From NCBI GenBank assembly GCA_022448455.1, contig JAKUUR010000010.1:1-57864 (forward strand): 57,864 bases of DNA, in the 5' to 3' direction. This DNA comes from Candidatus Thioglobus autotrophicus. Its GTDB lineage: Bacteria > Pseudomonadota > Gammaproteobacteria > PS1 > Pseudothioglobaceae. The notes under the pieces are model-generated. The model saw only the letters and a program-made list of their open reading frames with translations. It was not told where the DNA came from and searched no databases. This document shows, one piece after another, positions 9,926 to 19,133 of this stretch (within the stretch, counting starts at the first letter, position 1; each line of letters starts with the position of its first letter). The position numbers were made by a program, and so were the translations under genes.

Positions 9926-10501
9926 ATGGAAGAAAAAACTACTTTCGGAAAAATATTAATTATTGATGATGAGAAAGATAACACTGAAATCATCAAAGAT
10001 ATTCTGGAGGATGTTAACTATGAAACTGTCCTAGCTCGAAGTGCGAATGAGGCAAAAGCTATTGTTTCTGCTAATACTTTTGACTTGGTTTTATTGGATG
10101 TGTGGATGCCTGGTCAGGATGGAATTTCACTTTTAGCTGAATGGGCTTCTGAGGGATTCGACACACCGATTGTTATGATGTCAGGCCATGCTGAACCCAG
10201 TGATATTGTTAGAGCAATGAAACTTGGAGCAATAGATTTTTTAAAGAAGCCTTTGCATGACTTTTTGCCGATTTTACGAAATATAATGACTCGTCCAGAT
10301 CCACAAGAATCAAGTCAAGAAGTGAGTGGTATTGATTTTTCACTTAGACTCAAGGAAGCTCGAAATATTTTCGAGTGTCAATATTTACTTCATCACCTCG
10401 CATTAAACGATAATAACATTGCTATTGTTGCTGAAAAGGCAGGATTAGAGAGGACGACTTTGTATCGAAAACTTAAAGATTTAGGGATTGACAAGAAATG
10501 A
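9926..10501 (+). CDS. Short NtrX-like response regulator: receiver plus Fis-type HTH, no AAA+ domain
   Basis: This regulator has 191 residues from the ATG at 9926, which is preceded by AAGGAG at 9915-9920; an upstream start at 9905 would overlap the kinase and lacks that spacing. Residues 8-120 form a receiver domain with the acidic pair D14/D15, phospho-acceptor D58 (LLDVWMPGQDG), S86 and K108. After a short linker comes EARNIFECQYLLHHL and a Fis-type HTH (IAIVAEKAGLERTTLYRKLKDLGI), closely resembling the C-terminus of NtrX. The roughly 230-residue sigma54-activating AAA+ domain normally between them is absent, with no trace of GAFTGA or Walker motifs. Layout is like RegA/PrrA, but the sequence and kinase partner point to NtrX. 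It overlaps trkA as ATGA, suggesting coupled expression with potassium uptake. Confidence 0.88.
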   Translation: MEEKTTFGKILIIDDEKDNTEIIKDILEDVNYETVLARSANEAKAIVSANTFDLVLLDVWMPGQDGISLLAEWASEGFDTPIVMMSGHAEPSDIVRAMKLGAIDFLKKPLHDFLPILRNIMTRPDPQESSQEVSGIDFSLRLKEARNIFECQYLLHHLALNDNNIAIVAEKAGLERTTLYRKLKDLGIDKK

Positions 10502-11868
10502 AGATTTTAATCTTAGGTGCTGGCCAAGTTGGCTCAACGCTTGCAAAATATCTTTGTTTAGACGATGACAATGACATCACTATAGTTGATCAAGTAGAAG
10601 ACAAACTTACCCTCTTGCAGAGACATTTAGACATTAAAACAGTTGTCGGTCATGGAGCTTATCCAAGTGTTTTAGAAAAGGCAGGTATTAAAACCATGGA
10701 TATGGTGATAGCTGTGATGCGTTCCGATGAAAGGAATATGGTTGCCTGCAGAATGGCTCATACACTTTATCATGTTGAGAAGAAAATTGCACGAATCAGG
10801 ACGACTGAATACCTGCTTCGACCTGAGTTATTTTCAAATGAAACGGTACCTATCGATTTTATAATTACCCCAGAGATTTTAATCACCGACTATATCAAAG
10901 GGATCGTAGAAGAACCTGGCGCCTCTCAAGTCTTTGATTTTGAGAATGGCTTGGTTCAATTGGTTGAAACGCGAGCTTTTGTTGGCACCCCAATTGTGAA
11001 CCGACCTATTAAGGAGTTACATGATCACATTCCGGATGTGAAAATGCGCATTGTCGGTCTTTACCGAAACGATAGAGCAATACTTACTAAGAGTGACACT
11101 GTGGTTCGAGAGGGCGACCATGTCTACTTTATTGCTAAGAAGAATCACGTATCAAGAGCTCTAAAAGAGTTTAGGCGCGCCGAAAATACATATCAAAAAA
11201 TCTTCATTGCAGGTGGTGGAAACATTGGACTCAATGTCGCAAAACTACTTGAGGATACTCATAATATTCGTATTATTGAGTTGGATGAAGACAGGGCTAT
11301 GGCATTATCTGAAGAACTAAATCATACTTTGGTTTTACAAGGCAATGCTTCAGATGAGGACTTACTCCTAGAGGAAGGGATTGAAAATACTGATTTGTTT
11401 TTAGCGCTGACCGATTCTGATGAAGTAAATGTCATTGTCTCAATTTTAGCTAAACGCCTAGGAGCACATAAAACAATCGCTCTAGTTAAGCGTGATGTTT
11501 ATGCCTCATTGGCAGAGCAAAGTGATGATGTAGATATTATCGTATCTCCTGACCAAATAACGGTGGGTGGTATTTTGTCACATATTAGGAAAGGTGATAC
11601 TATGAAAGTGCACTCACTTCAACATGGTAAAGCTGAAGCCATAGAAATTGTCGTTCATGGAGATAAAAATACCTCAAAAGTGGTCGGATTAAAGATTAAA
11701 GATTTATCTTTACCAGAAGGAGTAGTGGTAGGAGCTATTGTTAGAGATAGTGAACTGTTGATGGGCTCTAAAAAGTTGGTGATTGAGCAAGGAGATCACA
11801 TTCTTATAATGTTGACAGATGTTGGAAAGATTCATCAGGTTGAATCCCTATTCTCCGAGAATGAGTAA
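10498..11868 (+). CDS. trkA: Trk potassium uptake regulatory protein TrkA
   Basis: This peripheral cytoplasmic NAD(H)-binding subunit gates the TrkH channel. It has 456 residues in two tandem RCK units, as in other TrkA proteins. The first Rossmann motif, ILGAGQVGSTLA, is at residues 4-15 and the second, IAGGGNIGLNVAKLL, near 235-250. Each is followed by an RCK_C segment. It overlaps the short NtrX gene by 4 bp and lies 39 bp before trkH, so NtrY-NtrX-TrkA-TrkH is probably one operon. Confidence 0.96.
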   Translation: MKILILGAGQVGSTLAKYLCLDDDNDITIVDQVEDKLTLLQRHLDIKTVVGHGAYPSVLEKAGIKTMDMVIAVMRSDERNMVACRMAHTLYHVEKKIARIRTTEYLLRPELFSNETVPIDFIITPEILITDYIKGIVEEPGASQVFDFENGLVQLVETRAFVGTPIVNRPIKELHDHIPDVKMRIVGLYRNDRAILTKSDTVVREGDHVYFIAKKNHVSRALKEFRRAENTYQKIFIAGGGNIGLNVAKLLEDTHNIRIIELDEDRAMALSEELNHTLVLQGNASDEDLLLEEGIENTDLFLALTDSDEVNVIVSILAKRLGAHKTIALVKRDVYASLAEQSDDVDIIVSPDQITVGGILSHIRKGDTMKVHSLQHGKAEAIEIVVHGDKNTSKVVGLKIKDLSLPEGVVVGAIVRDSELLMGSKKLVIEQGDHILIMLTDVGKIHQVESLFSENE

Positions 11869-11907
11869 CGGAAAAACAAAATCCATAACCAAAAAGGCAA
11901 TCCTAAA

Positions 11908-13359
11908 ATGCAATTAAGTGTTGTTTCTAAAACCATTGGTTTATTGCTTATGGTTTTCAGCCTAACTCAAATTCCACCGATACTGATTGACTTCATATAT
12001 GCTGAAGGTGAGTATCTTTCTTTTGTAATTTCTTTTGTACTGACGCTCATAGGTGGTTTTTCTTTGTGGTGGCCTTATCGAAATATCAAAAAAGATTTTC
12101 GTCTCAGAGACGGTGTACTGATTGTGGTCTGTTTTTGGTTGGTCTTATCTCTATTTGGTACTCTTCCTTTTCTTCTTACTGAGTCAATCAATGACTTAAC
12201 TTTCTCAGGTGCATTTTTTGAATCTATGTCAGGCTTGACTACCACAGGTGCTACGGTTTTAAGTCAGCTAGACGAGCTACCCAAAAGTATTCTCTTTTAT
12301 CGCCAACAGCTTCAGTGGTTAGGTGGAATGGGCATTATTGTTCTTGCAGTTGCTGTTCTTCCACTTCTTGGTGTTGGAGGTATGGAGCTCTATCATGCAG
12401 AATCGAGCGGTATCTCAAAGGACAGGCTGACACCCAAGTTAAGGCATACCGCGATTGCACTTTGGAAGATATATGTCTCTCTGACTGCTCTTTGCGCGAT
12501 TGGATATTTTTTATCAGGGATGACGCTCTTTGATGCGATAGGACATAGTTTTTCAACAGTTGCCATTGGTGGATTTTCAACACATGATGCTTCAATTGGC
12601 TATTTCAATTCTTTATCAATTGAAGTAATTGCAATGTTTTTTATGTTTTTAGCTGGTATTAATTTTTCCCTTCACTTTGTTGCTTGGAATAACCGTTCTT
12701 TAATGAACTATTTGAAAGACTCTGAATTTAAAACCTATACACTGATTTTGGTAATTACTGCGATAGTTGTTTTATTATTTCTCAGTATTAATGCAGAGTA
12801 TGACTCTTCTAGTGAAACCATTAGGCATAGCTTATTCCAAACAATATCAATTGCTACAACGACAGGATTTGTTTCACAAAAATTTAGTGGTTGGCCTGCC
12901 GCTATACCTGTATTTCTTATCATGGTCAGTTTTGTTGGTGCTTGCGTAGGTTCGACTGGTGGTGGCATTAAGGTAGTGAGGATACTGGTAATGTTTAGAT
13001 TGGGCATGAAGGAAATAAAAAAGTTTATTCGTCCTAGTGCACAGGTCAGTGTTAAGTTAAATCAAACAAGCCTTACCGATAAGACGATAATCTCTGTGCT
13101 GGGCTTCTTTTCACTCTATGCCATTTCTTTTGTAATTATTTTAATGTTGCTAATGTTTATAGGCTTGGATCAAGTAAGCGCTTATTCTGCCACCGCAGCT
13201 ACGATGAACAATCTTGGCCCAGGTTTAGGTCAGGTTGCTGAAAACTATGGTGCATTGAGTGACTCTGCTAAATGGGTTTTGAGTTTTTCAATGCTTATAG
13301 GACGATTAGAGGTATTAACCATTATTGCCCTTTTTCACAAAGCGTTTTGGCGTAATTAA
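11908..13359 (+). CDS. trkH: Trk potassium uptake channel subunit TrkH
   Basis: This inner-membrane potassium channel subunit has 483 residues and many hydrophobic helices. Four pore-loop repeats can be followed, including SGLTTTGATVL (first filter, about residue 110), VAIGGFSTHDASIG, ATTTGFVSQKFSGWP with the downstream GACVGSTGGGIKVVR, and ATMNNLGPGLGQV near the C-terminus. With TrkA it forms the low-affinity K+ uptake system. It ends in LTIIALFHKAFWRN, typical of TrkH. The downstream gene hppA is convergent, with a weak hairpin between them. Confidence 0.96.
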   Translation: MQLSVVSKTIGLLLMVFSLTQIPPILIDFIYAEGEYLSFVISFVLTLIGGFSLWWPYRNIKKDFRLRDGVLIVVCFWLVLSLFGTLPFLLTESINDLTFSGAFFESMSGLTTTGATVLSQLDELPKSILFYRQQLQWLGGMGIIVLAVAVLPLLGVGGMELYHAESSGISKDRLTPKLRHTAIALWKIYVSLTALCAIGYFLSGMTLFDAIGHSFSTVAIGGFSTHDASIGYFNSLSIEVIAMFFMFLAGINFSLHFVAWNNRSLMNYLKDSEFKTYTLILVITAIVVLLFLSINAEYDSSSETIRHSLFQTISIATTTGFVSQKFSGWPAAIPVFLIMVSFVGACVGSTGGGIKVVRILVMFRLGMKEIKKFIRPSAQVSVKLNQTSLTDKTIISVLGFFSLYAISFVIILMLLMFIGLDQVSAYSATAATMNNLGPGLGQVAENYGALSDSAKWVLSFSMLIGRLEVLTIIALFHKAFWRN

Positions 13360-13398
13360 TCAGTACTTTACTTTCAAGATAATGAAGATGAAGTAATA

Positions 13399-13421
13399 AA
13401 CCCTGCCTTAGAGACAGGGTT
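13399..13421. terminator. Hairpin between convergent trkH and hppA
   Basis: A 7-bp inverted repeat AACCCTG/CAGGGTT with a 9-nt loop lies between the two convergent stops. It is followed by T-rich but interrupted tracts on both strands, so it may act as a weak bidirectional terminator. Confidence 0.5.
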
Positions 13422-13436
13422 GATTTGATTTATTGT

Positions 13437-15437
13437 TTACAATAAAGGCGCAATAACCAAACTTACTATCGCCATAACATTGATGAGAATGTTCATTGAT
13501 GGACCAGAGGTGTCCTTGAAAGGATCACCAACAGTGTCACCAACAACAGTCGCAGCGTGAGTATCCGTACCTTTGCCACCAAAATTACCTTTCTCTACGT
13601 ACTTTTTGGCATTATCCCAAGCTCCACCAGCGTTGGCCATCATAAGTGCCATTAGTACACATCCAAGTAATGCACCACCAAGCATACCACCTAGCGCTTG
13701 TGGGCTAATTAAAAAACCCACCAAGATAGGTGCAGAGACCGCAATAACACCTGGGAGAATCATTTTTTTGAGTGCAGCAGTTGTAGCGATATCGATACAT
13801 TTTGCTGTATCAGGCTCGGCTTTTCCTTCAAGTAAGCCATCGATTTCACGAAACTGTCTTCTAATCTCATTAATCATTTCAAAGGCTGCATCTCCAACAG
13901 CTGTCATTGTAATAGCAGAGATTAGAAATGGTATTGTGCCACCAATGAAGAGACCAATCAAAACTTCTGCACTATTTAAGTTGAGCACAAAGTTTTCAAG
14001 ATTAACACTCACAGTTTCAACATAAGCTGTAATAATGGCAAGAGCAGCTAACGCAGCAGCACCAATCGCAAAACCTTTACCAATCGCAGCAGTTGTATTG
14101 CCTAATTCATCCAAAGAGTCCGTAATTTTACGAGTATCTTCACCCAAACCTGCCATCTCAGCAATTCCTCCAGCATTGTCTGCTATTGGTCCATATGCAT
14201 CAATTGCCATCGTCATACCTACAGTTGCAAGCATACCAATAGCGGCAATACCAACCCCATAAAGACCAACAAAAAGATCTGCAACGTAAATAATCAAACA
14301 AATCATTAAGATAGGGATAACAACTGACTGCATGCCAATCGCTAAACCTTTAATCATGACCGTTGCTGCGCCAGTTTCACCAGCTTTAGCAATTTCTCTA
14401 ATTGGTTTTCCAGCTGTGTAGTACTCTGTGACGAGTCCAATGATTATGCCTCCTATACTACCCATCAGAACAGCAGCCCAGACATCATTGTTGACATCAA
14501 GATTATCAATCAGAAAATATGATGCAATGATAAACAAGATAGCCGAACCAATCGTCCCCGTTCTAAGTGCTGATTCAGCTGATTTATTGGAGGACATCTT
14601 AACAACGACAATACCTATGATAGAGCATATTAGTCCAAGAGAAGCAAGTGCCAAAGGTAAAAACATGAGTTCGGATTGATTTCCTAGTTTGTCAAGTGCT
14701 ACCGCAGAAAGAGTTGAAGCGATAGCGATTGTTGCAATCATAGAGCCACAGTAGGATTCGAAAATATCAGAACCCATTCCGGCAATGTCACCAACGTTAT
14801 CTCCGACATTATCTGCAATGACACCAGGATTGCGAGGGTCATCTTCAGGAATGCCAGCCTCCAGTTTTCCAACTAAATCAGCGCCTATGTCGGCACTTTT
14901 AGTAAAAATACCACCACCAACACGAGAGAACAAAGCTACAACTGAAGCGCCCATACCAAAGCCATGTAATGCCTCCGAATGCGTTTCACCGAAAAAATAG
15001 TATAGAATACCCAAACCAAAAAGGCCAAGTGCAGCTACTGACAAGCCCATTACCGAACCACCAAAGAATGCAACCTTAAGTGCCGCAGCGCTGCCTTCAT
15101 CATGAGCAGCCTGAGTTGTTCTAACATTGGCAATTGTTGCTGTATTCATGCCAATATAGCCAGCTGTTGCAGAGGCCGTTGCTCCAACAATAAAGCATAG
15201 GGCGCTTTCCCAGCCAAGGAAAAAATAAAGTAGTATCAATAAAACTGAAGCAAACATGCTAAGCATTTTGTATTCACGCTTCATAAAAACAATAGCACCA
15301 CTATGGATTTGTTCTCCGATTTTTTGCACTTTTCCGCTACCACTGGGTTGCTTCTTAATCCATTGATGGATAACTATTACAATTAACAGCCCAAAAACTC
15401 CAAGTGCAGGGGCTATCAAATTAGCATCAAATTCCAT
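13437..15437 (-). CDS. hppA: Membrane-bound ion-pumping pyrophosphatase, K+-dependent type
   Basis: This integral membrane pyrophosphatase couples PPi hydrolysis to ion pumping. It has 666 residues and about 16 helices. The PPi/magnesium site is clear: [23 protein letters not shown] followed by [21 protein letters not shown] near residues 190-230, and the C-terminal [15 protein letters not shown]. In the subtype loop [11 protein letters not shown] (about 446-456) there is Ala where K+-independent enzymes have Lys (GNTTK) and Gly three residues later, which marks the K+-dependent class. That class includes Na+-pumping and H+-pumping members; the FESY glutamate position fits Na+-PPases but does not prove it. 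SD AGGAG precedes the ATG. It sits beside the Trk K+ uptake genes. Confidence 0.93.
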   Translation of the reverse strand: MEFDANLIAPALGVFGLLIVIVIHQWIKKQPSGSGKVQKIGEQIHSGAIVFMKREYKMLSMFASVLLILLYFFLGWESALCFIVGATASATAGYIGMNTATIANVRTTQAAHDEGSAAALKVAFFGGSVMGLSVAALGLFGLGILYYFFGETHSEALHGFGMGASVVALFSRVGGGIFTKSADIGADLVGKLEAGIPEDDPRNPGVIADNVGDNVGDIAGMGSDIFESYCGSMIATIAIASTLSAVALDKLGNQSELMFLPLALASLGLICSIIGIVVVKMSSNKSAESALRTGTIGSAILFIIASYFLIDNLDVNNDVWAAVLMGSIGGIIIGLVTEYYTAGKPIREIAKAGETGAATVMIKGLAIGMQSVVIPILMICLIIYVADLFVGLYGVGIAAIGMLATVGMTMAIDAYGPIADNAGGIAEMAGLGEDTRKITDSLDELGNTTAAIGKGFAIGAAALAALAIITAYVETVSVNLENFVLNLNSAEVLIGLFIGGTIPFLISAITMTAVGDAAFEMINEIRRQFREIDGLLEGKAEPDTAKCIDIATTAALKKMILPGVIAVSAPILVGFLISPQALGGMLGGALLGCVLMALMMANAGGAWDNAKKYVEKGNFGGKGTDTHAATVVGDTVGDPFKDTSGPSMNILINVMAIVSLVIAPLL

Positions 15438-15628
15438 CTCTTCTCCTAATCATTGAAAATGCTGCCGCAATGTTACGCTAAAGGCCTAAACTTTGGTAAA
15501 AAAAATAGACATCTAGGGTTGAAATGAACAAAATTATCTTTTCATTTATCTTATAAAATTTGACTGTTCTTGACATTACTTTAGTTTGATAGACAAAGTG
15601 TTAAGAGTTCATCTCAAGTGGGGTTAAG

Positions 15629-16501
15629 ATGTTTGCTGTTAGGTTTGCACTATTGTCTTCGTTTTTCTATGCTTTAAATGTCAGCATGGTGCCTTTTATT
15701 TATTCGTTAGGAATCAGCGCCTTTTTCTTTTTGTTTCTGCGTTTTAGTACAACTTTTGTTTTGTCCTTAGTGATTACAAAAAGTCTGTTTTCTTTTACTA
15801 AAATAAAACAGCAAGGGCTTGGTTATTGGCTGCTCTTGCTAGCTTTACTTTATGGTGTTCAGTCTTGGCTCTTTGTAGAAGCGGTAAATTATATGTCGGT
15901 TGGTCTTGCAAGCGTTGCTCTCTATACGTTCCCTCTGATCACCTATTTGATGGATTGTTTTTCCAAGGGTAAAGTGCCCGATTTAACTACTATTGTGATG
16001 TTTGTAATGGCAATTATTGGCATAGCAGCACTTTCTCAAGGTTCAGATGGAATGCAATCACTTATTATTGGTTTAGGACTTGCTTTATTATCTGCAACAA
16101 CCCTAGCAATAATATTACACTTCACACCCAGAGTCAGCGGCATGAGAAACTGGGAAATAGTCAAATACACCACCTTTTTACCAGCCCTAACATACATGGT
16201 TTTATTTTTGTATGAGGGTGGTTCGTTTCTACCATTCACTGATGCGGTTTTATGGTGTCTACTTGCTGGCATCTTATTTTCAATTGGTATGTTCTTTTAT
16301 TACACAGCAATCAGAGAATATGGTCCAACTAGAACAGCCAATATTGGTTATTCAGAGCCACTTATTGTGCTTAGTATTGGATTTATTGCATATACTGACA
16401 CTATTACACTCATACAGTATATTGGAATAGTCTTGGTCGGTATTGCTTCGACTACAATTGAAAGACGACAGTTAAGACAAAATACCAATTCTGAGGTATA
16501 A
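15629..16501 (+). CDS. DMT-superfamily transporter with two EamA domains
   Basis: The protein has 290 residues and about ten predicted membrane helices in two similar halves, the EamA duplication of drug/metabolite transporters. The first half runs from VRFALLSSFFYALNVSM to about residue 140 and the second from GLGLALLSATTLAI to the end, with the family-like LFSIGMFFYYTAIREYGPTRTANIGYSEPLI near residues 215-245. It has a basic cytoplasmic tail. Members export amino acids and other small metabolites. It is 43 bp upstream of the diaminopropionate ammonia-lyase gene on the same strand, so it may move a substrate or product of that pathway. The substrate is not known. Confidence 0.85.
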   Translation: MFAVRFALLSSFFYALNVSMVPFIYSLGISAFFFLFLRFSTTFVLSLVITKSLFSFTKIKQQGLGYWLLLLALLYGVQSWLFVEAVNYMSVGLASVALYTFPLITYLMDCFSKGKVPDLTTIVMFVMAIIGIAALSQGSDGMQSLIIGLGLALLSATTLAIILHFTPRVSGMRNWEIVKYTTFLPALTYMVLFLYEGGSFLPFTDAVLWCLLAGILFSIGMFFYYTAIREYGPTRTANIGYSEPLIVLSIGFIAYTDTITLIQYIGIVLVGIASTTIERRQLRQNTNSEV

Positions 16502-16544
16502 ATCAGTTCTCTAAGATAATAAAACATTTAAATATTTACAATCA

Positions 16545-17753
16545 ATGATCAACGAATACAATAAATTTTTAGTCTCAACAAGTCATTTTCAAAACAAAAA
16601 ACTTCAAATTGGGGCACCATATAAACATCAACATATTCTTAGTCTTAATGGCTTTAATAAAGCGAGAAAAGAAATATGTTCATGGGACGATTATCAGCCG
16701 ACACCACTGCATTTATTATCTGACTTGGCTAAAGAGTCTGGCGTTTCTTCAATTGCATACAAAGATGAGAGTTGTCGTTTTTCGCTTAAAAGTTTTAAAG
16801 CGCTGGGGGGTGCTTATGCTGTTTCAAACTTGTTAATAAGGAAATTAAAAGACAAGGGTATCAAGGCAAATTCGGCTGATTTAACTGCAGATGTTTATAG
16901 AGACATTACCTCAACTATTACAGTTTGTTGTGCTACCGATGGCAACCACGGAAGGTCAGTCGCCTGGGGCGCACAGAACTTTGGATGCAATTGTGAGATT
17001 TATATTCATCGTCATGTGAGTCAAGCAAGGGAGGAAGCAATCGCAAAATTTGGTGCCAAAGTTAATCGAATTGAGGGTAACTATGATGACTCAGTTCACC
17101 TCGCAGCCGAAGTTGCAGAAGAAAAAGGCTATTACGTTGTTTCTGATACTTCTTACGAAGGTTATACAGATATTCCGAAGGATGTTATGCAGGGATACAC
17201 CATTATGGTTGACGAGACCATTAAACAAATTAAGGACACTCCGACCCATGTCTTTTTGCAAGGCGGTGTTGGAGGATTTCCGGCTGCTGTTGTCTCTTTT
17301 TTAGTCGAAAGTCTTGAATGTCCACCCATTTTTATTGTTGTTGAGCCAAAAAATGCAGACTGCCTTTTTCAAAGTGCTGTGAATGGCAAACCATCAATAG
17401 TGCATGGAGATTTGGACACTGTAATGGCAGGTCTTGCTTGTGGAGAGGTGTCACTCCTAGCATGGTCAATTTTAGAGAAACATGTATTGCACTACCTAAC
17501 TATAGCAGACAATTCAGTTTCTAAAACGATGCAGTTGCTTGCAAATCGTCAGACGCCAATTGTTGCCGGAGAATCTGCTGTTGCCGGATTAGCAGGCTTT
17601 CTGATTGCCAATCATGACAGTTCTCTCAAAGAGGCTTTAAAACTGGACCACAATTCACGTATTTTAGTTTTTGGTACAGAGGGTGATACAGATGAGAAAA
17701 TGTATGAAAAGATGGTAGGTAGGTCGGCGACAGAAGTTCTGAAAGGTTCATAA
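16545..17753 (+). CDS. dpaL: Diaminopropionate ammonia-lyase
   Basis: This PLP fold-type II enzyme would convert 2,3-diaminopropionate to pyruvate and ammonia. It has 402 residues, matching the YgeX/DpaL family. The PLP lysine is K85 in SLKSFKALGGAYA. CCATDGNHGRSVAWGA carries the catalytic-aspartate motif of the family, and VSDTSYEGYTDIPKDVMQGY matches the second aspartate region. The PLP phosphate loop QGGVGGFPAAVV is near residue 240, and the C-terminal LVFGTEGDTD is typical. Serine/threonine dehydratases differ in these blocks. It lies between a DMT transporter and an M24 hydrolase (16 bp downstream), suggesting a small catabolic unit. Confidence 0.88.
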   Translation: MINEYNKFLVSTSHFQNKKLQIGAPYKHQHILSLNGFNKARKEICSWDDYQPTPLHLLSDLAKESGVSSIAYKDESCRFSLKSFKALGGAYAVSNLLIRKLKDKGIKANSADLTADVYRDITSTITVCCATDGNHGRSVAWGAQNFGCNCEIYIHRHVSQAREEAIAKFGAKVNRIEGNYDDSVHLAAEVAEEKGYYVVSDTSYEGYTDIPKDVMQGYTIMVDETIKQIKDTPTHVFLQGGVGGFPAAVVSFLVESLECPPIFIVVEPKNADCLFQSAVNGKPSIVHGDLDTVMAGLACGEVSLLAWSILEKHVLHYLTIADNSVSKTMQLLANRQTPIVAGESAVAGLAGFLIANHDSSLKEALKLDHNSRILVFGTEGDTDEKMYEKMVGRSATEVLKGS

Positions 17754-17769
17754 TCATTAAGGAGCAAAG

Positions 17770-18939
17770 ATGATCATTTCACCAAAAAGAGGTTTTGAGG
17801 TTTCTGAATATGAGAATCGACTTGATAACATTCAGAAGCTTATGCATGAATCAAGGATGGATGCCATTCTATTGACAACACAAGTCGATATCGAATACTA
17901 CACAGGCTTCAAGACGCAATTTTTTCAAAGCCCAACACGCCCTTGGTATGTATTAATTTCGAGTAGCAACAAACCTAAAGCTATTATTCCTACAATCGGT
18001 GAATCAGGAATGAAAGAAACTTGGCTTGATGATATTCAAACTTGGACATCTCCCAACCCAGAGGATGATGGTATTTCGCTGCTTCTCTCGGCTATTAAGT
18101 CTTTAACAAAAAAATATAAATGTCTCGGTGTTCCTAAAAGTCAAGAGAGTGTTTTAAGAATGCCACTGGATGACTATGAGAACTTAGTTAAATCGCTAGA
18201 CGGAATAGAAATTAAAGATGCCAACAAAATATTACGCCAAGTTCGCTTAATTAAGTCAACAGCAGAAATTGACAAGATAAAGCACATTTGTCAACTAACC
18301 TCTCAGGGCTTTACAGATTTGACTCATCTATTAAAAGCTGGAGAAAGTGAACATGAAAATTGTAAGAGGTTTAAGCAACATTTACTATCTTTAGGAGTAG
18401 ATGACACGCCTTATATGGTTGCTGGGTCTGGTAAGGACGGTTATGGGTCTATTATTATGGGACCAAGAGATAAAATCATAGAAGAGGGTGATCTATTTAT
18501 TGTTGATACAGGATCTGTCTTTGATAGCTATTTCTGTGACTTTGATCGGAATTATGCATTTGGCTTTATTTGCGATGAAGCTAAAAAGGCATATAAGGTT
18601 GTATTTGATGCGACTGATGCAGGCTTCAATGCAGCTCAAGTAGGTAATACGACATGCGATGTATATCATGCAATGAATAATGTCATGCAAAAGGGCGGTG
18701 CTTTGGGTAATTCAGTTGGTAGGCTTGGCCATGGTCTAGGGCTTCAGCTTACTGAATGGCCGTCTAATACAGCAACAGACAATACACTTCTTAAGCCAGG
18801 AGTTATATTAACTCTAGAACCAGGCATGGAATATCTATCTGGAAAGGAAATGGTTCATGAAGAAAACATTGTGATTACCGAAAATGGCCCAGAATGGCTC
18901 ACTAAAAGAGCACCTGAAGAGTTGCCTATAATTCAATAA
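17770..18939 (+). CDS. M24-family (Xaa-Pro aminopeptidase/creatinase-like) hydrolase
   Basis: This is a 389-residue pita-bread-fold metallohydrolase. The N-terminal creatinase-type domain (to about 160) includes ILLTTQVDIEYYTGF. The catalytic domain has all five expected metal ligands: D246 (VDTGSVFD), D257 (CDFDRN), H321 (LGHGLGLQL), E350 (LEPGMEY) and E365 (HEENIV). The family includes proline dipeptidases, creatinase and the ectoine hydrolase DoeA/EutD. An SD AAGGAG lies before the ATG. It follows the diaminopropionate ammonia-lyase by 16 bp. A plausible reading is that it cleaves an amide or peptide bond to release the lyase substrate; this is inference. Confidence 0.85.
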   Translation: MIISPKRGFEVSEYENRLDNIQKLMHESRMDAILLTTQVDIEYYTGFKTQFFQSPTRPWYVLISSSNKPKAIIPTIGESGMKETWLDDIQTWTSPNPEDDGISLLLSAIKSLTKKYKCLGVPKSQESVLRMPLDDYENLVKSLDGIEIKDANKILRQVRLIKSTAEIDKIKHICQLTSQGFTDLTHLLKAGESEHENCKRFKQHLLSLGVDDTPYMVAGSGKDGYGSIIMGPRDKIIEEGDLFIVDTGSVFDSYFCDFDRNYAFGFICDEAKKAYKVVFDATDAGFNAAQVGNTTCDVYHAMNNVMQKGGALGNSVGRLGHGLGLQLTEWPSNTATDNTLLKPGVILTLEPGMEYLSGKEMVHEENIVITENGPEWLTKRAPEELPIIQ

Positions 18940-18989
18940 TAAGTAATTTTTTTATTTAAACTGTAAGCCTTCCAAAATAATTTATTTCC

Positions 18990-19026
18990 TATTTGTTTAC
19001 AAACATATTTTTATTTGTTTACAAAC
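18990..19026. repeat. Two phased copies of a 15-bp palindromic element
   Basis: TATTTGTTTACAAAC occurs at 18990-19004 and again, identically, at 19012-19026, exactly 22 bp apart (about two helical turns). Each copy contains the dyad TTTGT-N2-ACAAA. The second overlaps the probable -35 region of the FTR1 gene. This looks like a pair of operators for a dimeric regulator; the regulator is unknown. Confidence 0.6.
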
Positions 19027-19038
19027 CTATTTTTTGTA

Positions 19039-19060
19039 TATAATAATGCGAATCATTCTT
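19039..19060 (+). promoter_or_regulatory. Promoter -10 overlapped by a Fur-box-like site
   Basis: TATAAT (19039-19044) is a perfect -10 element. Overlapping it, 19042-19060 matches the 19-bp Fur consensus GATAATGATAATCATTATC at 14 positions (core ATAATG..AATCATT). Iron-loaded Fur would block the promoter. It stands upstream of an iron permease gene, supporting the call. Confidence 0.65.
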
Positions 19061-19133
19061 ATTTGCATTTATAATTTAATAATACAAGGCAATATTAGTG
19101 ATGATAATTTTATAAACATTTAATGAAAATATA

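Noticed and set aside
13573-14025. Long plus-strand open frame (150 codons) opposite hppA
   Set aside because: It is the antisense shadow of a conserved membrane pyrophosphatase; proline- and serine-rich content is what the complement of Gly/Ala codons gives.
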